Source: Legionella sainthelensi
GTDB lineage: Bacteria; Pseudomonadota; Gammaproteobacteria; Legionellales; Legionellaceae
Length of the DNA: 64,000 bases
Reading direction: 5' to 3'
NCBI RefSeq assembly: GCF_900637685.1
Contig: NZ_LR134388.1
Location: forward strand, 882,001-946,000
Shown here: positions 59,191-64,000 of the stretch, one piece after another
Layout: each line of letters begins with the position of its first letter
How positions within the stretch are numbered: the first letter of the stretch is position 1
The notes under the pieces: model-generated
What the model was told of the DNA's origin: nothing
Database searches by the model: none
The model's input: only the letters and a program-made list of their open reading frames with translations
Made by a program: the position numbers and the translations under genes

Positions 59191-59490
59191 CTATTTAGCT
59201 GTTGCATCTTTATTTTTATTACAGCAGATACACTTGCAGCAATTAAACAAATTATAAAGCCAGGCAATAAGAAAACCTGCAATAAACCCATCAATAAAAC
59301 CTACAATTCCTCCGAAGATACTGCCTTTGATTGAAGGTGCATAACCTGGATATAACGAACCAACAGCTAAAACAAAAGCATGTCCATAAGTATAATAATA
59401 TGCGAGTAATCCTAAAATGAATATGGATACACCCCATAGAACGCCAAAGGCAAGACCCAAAGCTACAGGATTTAATTGGCAACCCTTCAT
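59191..59490 (-). CDS. Small holin-like membrane protein with Cys-rich tail
   Basis: The ATG at 59490 follows AGGAGAG at six bases, so the longer frame is rejected. The 99-residue product has two or three membrane helices (about 9-32, 43-60 and 65-85) and a cytoplasmic or periplasmic tail CCKCICCNKNKD with five closely spaced Cys. It resembles a group of small Legionella membrane proteins that databases label bacteriophage holin, but there are no phage genes around it. Function unknown. Confidence 0.7.
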   Translation of the reverse strand: MKGCQLNPVALGLAFGVLWGVSIFILGLLAYYYTYGHAFVLAVGSLYPGYAPSIKGSIFGGIVGFIDGFIAGFLIAWLYNLFNCCKCICCNKNKDATAK

Positions 59491-59673
59491 GTTTATCTCT
59501 CCTATACTAAACCCTAATGACGGATATTGTACGTGTTCACGTCTCATGCACTGAAAAGCTGTATTTTGCAATCTGCACTCAAATCTGTCCTTCCATCAAG
59601 AGGCAAGCTCACCCTCTGAACAGATACTATTGGCAATGAATTAAGGATTACTCTGTCAAAAGGGGAGATTAAA

Positions 59674-59733
59674 ATGTTCAAATTAGCGTGGTTGGGTCTG
59701 TGTCTACACTCCCTTTTATCTTGTACTCCTTAA
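59674..59733 (+). CDS. Possible 19-residue lipopeptide ORF
   Basis: AGGGGAG lies about six bases before the ATG at 59674. The 19-residue frame (MFKLAWLGLCLHSLLSCTP) has a Lys followed by a hydrophobic run and a lipobox-like LLSC, then stops almost at once. This is the shape of a signal-plus-Cys lipopeptide or small toxic peptide. The evidence is only the ribosome site and composition; it may be chance. Confidence 0.35.
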   Translation: MFKLAWLGLCLHSLLSCTP

Positions 59734-59759
59734 TTTCTCTGGAAGTATAGACTAAAGAA

Positions 59760-60929
59760 TCACTTAATGAACAGTTTTTCACAAATTAAAAAATATAAAG
59801 TTTCTAATTCTTCTAATTGGTTTAAAGTAATACATTCATTAACTTGATGGATTGTTGCATTTACAGGCCCAAGCTCAATAACTTCAACACCATAGGGTGC
59901 TATAAAACGGCCATCTGAAGTACCCCCACTAGTAGACAGCTCGGGTGAGTTTCCTGTGAGCTCGATGATTGCTTCTTTGCAACTTTCGATTAAGGTACCA
60001 TGGGCTGTTAAAAAAGGTTCACCGCTGAGGCGCCATTCAATAACTGGGTTCAGGTTAAATTCTTGGAAGGCAGAAACCACTTTTTCTTTTAATGCATGGT
60101 GGGTCTGTTCTGTAGAATATCTAAAATTAAGATGCAACACCAACTCACCTGGGATGATATTTGCAGCATGGCCGCCAGAATGCATGTGGGTAATTTGCAT
60201 TGTAGTCGGTGGAAAATGGGTATTACCTTGGTCCCATACTGTAGTAGTAAGTTTGTTCAGCACAGGACTCATTTTATGTATTGGGTTATCTGCCAAATGA
60301 GGGTATGCGACATGTCCTTGTTTTCCATGAACATTAATTTTTGCGCTCAGTGACCCACGTCTGCCAATTTTAATGACATCACCCACACTGTGAGTACTTG
60401 AGGGTTCACCTACAACACAGTAATCAATATGGATACCTTGTCTTGCTAAAAGCTGCATCACATAAGGTGTACCCATATCATAATCCTCGCCTTCCTCGGC
60501 ACTTGTTATCAGAAAGCCTAGTCTTCCGTGAAATTGGGGGTACGTTTTAATAAAACGTTGTGCCATCAAGAGCATACACGCGAGACTGCCCTTCATATCA
60601 GCTACACCGCGCCCATAGAGTAGTCCATCTCGATTTTCGAGCACAAACGGATCGGTAAACCATTTTGTGATTTCACCAATGGGAACTACATCTGTATGAC
60701 CAGCAAAGACTAAAAGAGGGCCTGTGTCTCCATAGGATGCAAAAAAATTAGATACGGGTCCTTGATTCATGCGTTGGCAAGTAAATCCGACTCCCTCTAA
60801 AAATTGAATCATAAATTCCTGACATCCAGCATCTTCTGGAGTAATCGAGGGAAAACCAATCAGTGTGTCGAGGATTTTTTGCAACGCTTTAACACGAGGA
60901 GAAGAAATGACGTCTGAGTATGGGGCCAT
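59760..60929 (-). CDS. dapE: Succinyl-diaminopimelate desuccinylase
   Basis: This M20-family dinuclear zinc hydrolase removes succinate from N-succinyl-LL-DAP in lysine and peptidoglycan synthesis. The GHTDVVP and GRGVADMKG motifs (metal ligands) and the TSAEEGED motif (catalytic Glu) are intact. The 389 residues include a slight N-terminal extension compared with E. coli. It begins one base after the dapD stop. Confidence 0.96.
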   Translation of the reverse strand: MAPYSDVISSPRVKALQKILDTLIGFPSITPEDAGCQEFMIQFLEGVGFTCQRMNQGPVSNFFASYGDTGPLLVFAGHTDVVPIGEITKWFTDPFVLENRDGLLYGRGVADMKGSLACMLLMAQRFIKTYPQFHGRLGFLITSAEEGEDYDMGTPYVMQLLARQGIHIDYCVVGEPSSTHSVGDVIKIGRRGSLSAKINVHGKQGHVAYPHLADNPIHKMSPVLNKLTTTVWDQGNTHFPPTTMQITHMHSGGHAANIIPGELVLHLNFRYSTEQTHHALKEKVVSAFQEFNLNPVIEWRLSGEPFLTAHGTLIESCKEAIIELTGNSPELSTSGGTSDGRFIAPYGVEVIELGPVNATIHQVNECITLNQLEELETLYFLICEKLFIK

Positions 60930-60930
60930 A

Positions 60931-61752
60931 TTAATTTGCTCTTAGTAATTCATTGATGCTTACTTTCGCTCTTGTTTTTTCATCTACTTGTTTTACGATG
61001 ACGGCACAATACAAACTGTAACTTTTATCTTCACTTGGTAAACTTCCTGCAACCACTACTGATCCTTCTGGTATTCGTCCATAAGTGATTTCACCGGTGA
61101 GTCGGTTATATATTTTAGTACTTTGTCCTAAGTATACTCCCATAGATAAAACTGAATTGCGTTCTACGATGACTCCTTCAACTACTTCAGAGCGTGCTCC
61201 GATAAAACAATTATCTTCAATTATTGTAGGATTAGCTTGCAAAGGCTCAAGAACCCCTCCAATACCTACCCCTCCTGAAAGATGAACATTTTTACCGATT
61301 TGAGCGCACGAACCCACAGTAGCCCAGGTATCTACCATGACTCCTTCATCGATATAAGCCCCTATATTCACATAAGAAGGCATCAAAACACAGTTTTTTG
61401 CAATATAGGCACCTTTACGGACTATTGCATGGGGAACCACCCTTACTCCAGTTTGTTTGAATTGTTCTTCAGTATAATTATTGTATTTGAGAGGTACTTT
61501 GTCGTAAAACTGACAAAAACCGGAATCAATGATTTGATTGGGATTCAGTTTAAACGATAAGAGAACGGCTTTTTTTATCCATTGATGAACAATCCATTCG
61601 TTATTTATTTTTTCTGCAACACGAAGTTGACCACTGTCGAGACAAGATAGTACTTCACTAATTGCGGTGATTAGTTCAGGCGTTACCGTATCAATGGATA
61701 ATGTTTGACGTTGCTCAAATGCTTCTTCAATTAGAGTTTGTAACGTGTGCAT
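60931..61752 (-). CDS. dapD: Tetrahydrodipicolinate N-succinyltransferase
   Basis: This trimeric left-handed beta-helix enzyme adds succinate to tetrahydrodipicolinate, the step before DapC and DapE. Hexapeptide repeats run from about 105 to 210 ([52 protein letters not shown]). The length is 273 residues, as in E. coli. With dapE it forms a two-gene operon. Confidence 0.96.
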   Translation of the reverse strand: MHTLQTLIEEAFEQRQTLSIDTVTPELITAISEVLSCLDSGQLRVAEKINNEWIVHQWIKKAVLLSFKLNPNQIIDSGFCQFYDKVPLKYNNYTEEQFKQTGVRVVPHAIVRKGAYIAKNCVLMPSYVNIGAYIDEGVMVDTWATVGSCAQIGKNVHLSGGVGIGGVLEPLQANPTIIEDNCFIGARSEVVEGVIVERNSVLSMGVYLGQSTKIYNRLTGEITYGRIPEGSVVVAGSLPSEDKSYSLYCAVIVKQVDEKTRAKVSINELLRAN

Positions 61753-61907
61753 CTCTTTTTCCTGTATCTGGTATTATTTGAAGTTTACGCTATTGTCTTT
61801 ACTTAAGTGTTTGTTTATTTTGCGAAAACGAAAGTTCAGAGGGGAGCTCATTTTCACAAGTACGACAACAAATTTTCTAAGCTTATAGCAATTCTGTTTA
61901 AATATTT

Positions 61908-63062
61908 TTAATCTTCAAATGCGTATTTCAAATCAGCTTGTAAATCATCTATATGTTCTATGCCTACTGACAGGCGAATAAATCCATCTTCTATACCTAA
62001 TGTTTTTCGTTGCTCTGGAGGGATTGAGGCATGAGTCATAATCGCGGGATGTTCAATCAAGCTCTCTACACCCCCAAGGCTTTCAGCCAGGGTAAATAAT
62101 TCACAGCGTGATAAAAATCGCTTAGCAGCATCAAGTCCACCGTCAATGACCATGGAAATCATACCTCCAAAGCCTTGCATTTGCTCTTTTGCGAGTTGAT
62201 GTTGTGGGTGGCTTTCAAGCCCTGGATAAATGACTTTACTAACCTTGGCATGGTTGTCCAGCCAATTTGCTAGATGATTAGCATTCTCGCAATGTCTTTG
62301 CATGCGTAAGGATAGAGTTTTTAAGCTTCTTAAAACAAGAAAACTATCAAATGGGCCAGCAATTCCCCCGCATGAATTATGAAGAAATGCAAGTTTGTCT
62401 GCTAAATTTGGATTATCGCCGACAACTACCACGCCACTTACTACATCAGAATGACCATTAAGGTATTTGGTGGCAGAATGAAGGACTATATCAAATCCTA
62501 GTTCGAGAGGGCGTTGTATCCAGGGAGTTGCAAAGGTGTTATCTGCAACAGCGATTAAATTATATTTTTTCGCAATTATTGCTATTTCACGTAAATTAGC
62601 GAGTTTTAGCATAGGATTCGAGGGAGTTTCAACCCAAAGCATACGTGTTTTTGAGGTAATCGCAGCTTCTATTTTTTGGGAATCTGACATATCGACAAAT
62701 GAAAAAGATAAGTGGGAGGTGCGTGTTTTTACTTTATCAAATAAGCGAAAAGTTCCTCCGTATAAGTCATCCATCGCTACGACATGATCTCCTGCGTCTA
62801 ACAAGTCAACTACTGTATTAATTGCAGCCATTCCTGAGGCAAATGCAAAACCACGAACCCCTGACTCTAAACTAGCAATACATCCTTCATAGGCACCGCG
62901 GGTGGGATTGTGGGTACGCGAGTATTCATAGCCTAGATGTTCGCCTGGGGCACTTTGTTTGTAGGTAGATGTTGCATAAATAGGAGTCATCACCGCACCT
63001 GTACTTGGGCATGGTTCTTGGCCGGCATGTATCGCACGGGTATCAAAATGGCTTTTTTTCAT
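61908..63062 (-). CDS. Cystathionine gamma-synthase/lyase (Cys/Met metabolism PLP family)
   Basis: The 384-residue PLP enzyme has the catalytic lysine at Lys199 (HSATKYLNGH), the SRTHNPTRG substrate-binding stretch and the SLGGVESLIEHPA motif near the end. The family covers cystathionine gamma-synthase, gamma-lyase and homocysteine-forming lyases. The sequence alone does not settle which; the N-terminus (DTRAIHAGQEPCPSTGAV) looks like the gamma-lyase/synthase branch used in many Legionella. Monocistronic. Confidence 0.93.
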   Translation of the reverse strand: MKKSHFDTRAIHAGQEPCPSTGAVMTPIYATSTYKQSAPGEHLGYEYSRTHNPTRGAYEGCIASLESGVRGFAFASGMAAINTVVDLLDAGDHVVAMDDLYGGTFRLFDKVKTRTSHLSFSFVDMSDSQKIEAAITSKTRMLWVETPSNPMLKLANLREIAIIAKKYNLIAVADNTFATPWIQRPLELGFDIVLHSATKYLNGHSDVVSGVVVVGDNPNLADKLAFLHNSCGGIAGPFDSFLVLRSLKTLSLRMQRHCENANHLANWLDNHAKVSKVIYPGLESHPQHQLAKEQMQGFGGMISMVIDGGLDAAKRFLSRCELFTLAESLGGVESLIEHPAIMTHASIPPEQRKTLGIEDGFIRLSVGIEHIDDLQADLKYAFED

Positions 63063-63259
63063 TGAGATCTATCCTTTTTAGGTAACTTGATTTTTTTTCG
63101 TGTATTGAAGAGCGATCTTTTCAGACTAGTTGATGTAGGATATTCTAGTGAGGCTTATATGTACAGAAAAGTTTAGCTGTCTCATGGGTATAAACGGTGT
63201 GTTTTTTTGTTGTGGTTTATCTAGACTTCGGTTTTTTTTATTAATCAGGGCGTTTAACA

Positions 63260-63769
63260 ATGAAATTTGATCTTCTTGCTTTGTTAACAGCAAAATACGC
63301 ACAGTGGGTTGTTATTGCTTTAATTTTGCTTTTTTCTCTATTGATCATTAGTGAATGGTCTACTTTATTTTTTTCTTCAAATGTTCAATCTCCCCCTGAA
63401 ACAATAAATAAAGTACCAGTCACAAAGGTACAGAATTCTTTTGATGCTATTTTACATACATCATTATTTGGGGTTTATGTTACTAATAATTTATCGAGTA
63501 TTAAAAAATCAATGCTGAATGTCACGTTGGTTGGAATCTTATTTGCTAATAAAATAAATGAGTCACAGGTAATTATACGCTCTGCTAATGGAGAGGAAAA
63601 AACTTATAAGATCGGGGATACAGTACCTGGGGGTGCGGTCATTAAGCGTATCATGGCTACTGGAATTTTAGTGGATCGACGTGGTACTTTAGAGAGTTTG
63701 AGTTTACCTAAAAATGAATTAATCTTTGAGCCAGCAGCAAAGCCTTTGACAGAGGATAAGGATTTATGA
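63260..63769 (+). CDS. lspC: Type II secretion system inner-membrane protein GspC/LspC-like
   Basis: The 169-residue protein has one N-terminal membrane helix (about 13-32) and a periplasmic homology region (SFDAILHTSLFGVY to the end) with the VTLVGILFA strand and the GDTVPGGAVIKRIMATGILVDRRGTLESLSLP segment. It lacks a PDZ domain, as in the Legionella LspC type. GspC links the inner-membrane platform to the GspD secretin. It overlaps the next gene by ATGA. No other gsp gene is in the window. Confidence 0.85.
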   Translation: MKFDLLALLTAKYAQWVVIALILLFSLLIISEWSTLFFSSNVQSPPETINKVPVTKVQNSFDAILHTSLFGVYVTNNLSSIKKSMLNVTLVGILFANKINESQVIIRSANGEEKTYKIGDTVPGGAVIKRIMATGILVDRRGTLESLSLPKNELIFEPAAKPLTEDKDL

Positions 63770-64000
63770 GACGTTTATTGGAATTGTTAACTGTTGTAAT
63801 TTTTGTTTTTACTCTTGGGGGCTGTGTTATATCCAGCTCTGTTAATTTGCGAGAGGGTATAGATAGTTTTAGAGTAGAAGAGTATCGCAAAGCGTTTATC
63901 CGGTTAAAGCCAGAGGCTGAAAAAGGCCAACCTGATGCCCAATATGCGGTAGGCTATATGTATTATTACGGTAAAGGCGTTGTAGAAGATCGTAAAAAGG
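63766..64000 (+). CDS. Sel1-repeat lipoprotein, 3' end outside window
   Basis: The ATG overlaps the gspC stop (ATGA), so the genes are translationally coupled. The visible 78 residues have a lipobox LGGC (Cys20) and the start of a Sel1/TPR-like repeat (RLKPEAEKGQPDAQYAVGYMYYYGKGV). Sel1 proteins are common in Legionella envelope and virulence proteins. Coupling to lspC may mean a role around the secretion system, but this is inferred from position only. Confidence 0.8.
   Translation, partial: MRRLLELLTVVIFVFTLGGCVISSSVNLREGIDSFRVEEYRKAFIRLKPEAEKGQPDAQYAVGYMYYYGKGVVEDRKK

Noticed and set aside
59191-59490. Prophage remnant suggested by the holin-like protein
   Set aside because: No other phage-type gene, attachment site or integrase is present in the window.
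1-64000. tRNA, rRNA and CRISPR elements
   Set aside because: Gaps were scanned by eye for GTTCGAATC-type T-loops, conserved rRNA blocks and regularly spaced repeats; none was found. Small RNAs could not be excluded.

Overview
The window looks like chromosome from a Legionella-type gammaproteobacterium. It is AT-rich with dense coding. Its housekeeping genes are gammaproteobacterial (proS, valS, glyA-nrdR-nusB-thiL-pgpA, dnaB-alr, dapD-dapE). There is strong emphasis on amino-acid catabolism: NAD-glutamate dehydrogenase, Kbl/Tdh threonine breakdown, HutG/HutI histidine breakdown, a cysteine-dioxygenase-like protein and an OPT-family transporter. It also carries a type II secretion gspC/lspC-like gene and several proteins resembling Legionella effectors. 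No rRNA, tRNA, CRISPR array, intact insertion sequence or prophage was found. The species cannot be fixed from sequence reading alone.

Layout. 1-5.3 kb: 3' part of a nitronate monooxygenase, a TPR protein of unknown role, and a short form of NAD-glutamate dehydrogenase. 5.4-9.3 kb: a beta-carbonic anhydrase with an unusual C-terminal extension, then a LepB-like lipid-kinase-type gene interrupted by a one-base frameshift in an A7 tract. 9.4-13.3 kb: cysteine-dioxygenase-like cupin, DUF4349 membrane protein, a Cys-rich lipoprotein, and a TauE/SafE exporter coupled to a small membrane protein. 13.4-20.9 kb (minus strand): proS, a SulP transporter fused to carbonic anhydrase, ttcA, tolC, pcm-like. 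21.2-26.0 kb (plus): kbl, tdh, ettA, an L,D-transpeptidase lipoprotein. 26.0-26.5 kb: a non-coding block with two strong inverted repeats. 26.5-33.2 kb: a Pro/Thr-rich periplasmic protein and hutG (minus), facing a tightly coupled SDR-hutI-DUF3298-OPT operon (plus).

33.3-41.1 kb (minus): VOC-fold protein, valS, and an RND efflux pump with its adaptor. 41.3-47.4 kb (plus): three small envelope proteins, then glyA, nrdR, nusB, thiL, pgpA and an AI-2E family permease. 47.6-50.1 kb: outer-membrane barrel protein and an unknown 468-residue protein. 50.2-58.5 kb: nadE, a SWIM-SNF2 helicase, DUF2147 protein, dnaB, alr. 58.7-64.0 kb: glycine-zipper lipoprotein, holin-like membrane protein, a possible 19-residue lipopeptide ORF, dapE-dapD, a cystathionine gamma-synthase/lyase, and gspC overlapping a Sel1-repeat lipoprotein that runs off the window.

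The most interesting items are the frameshifted LepB-like gene, the dyad operator that overlaps a consensus -10 element in the hutG/hutI divergent region, the carbonic anhydrase with a private extension, the CX3C-rich lipoprotein, and two unknown proteins with candidate-effector character. Several translation starts were moved from the longest ORF to internal ATG/GTG codons because a good Shine-Dalgarno sequence or stop-start coupling supports them.
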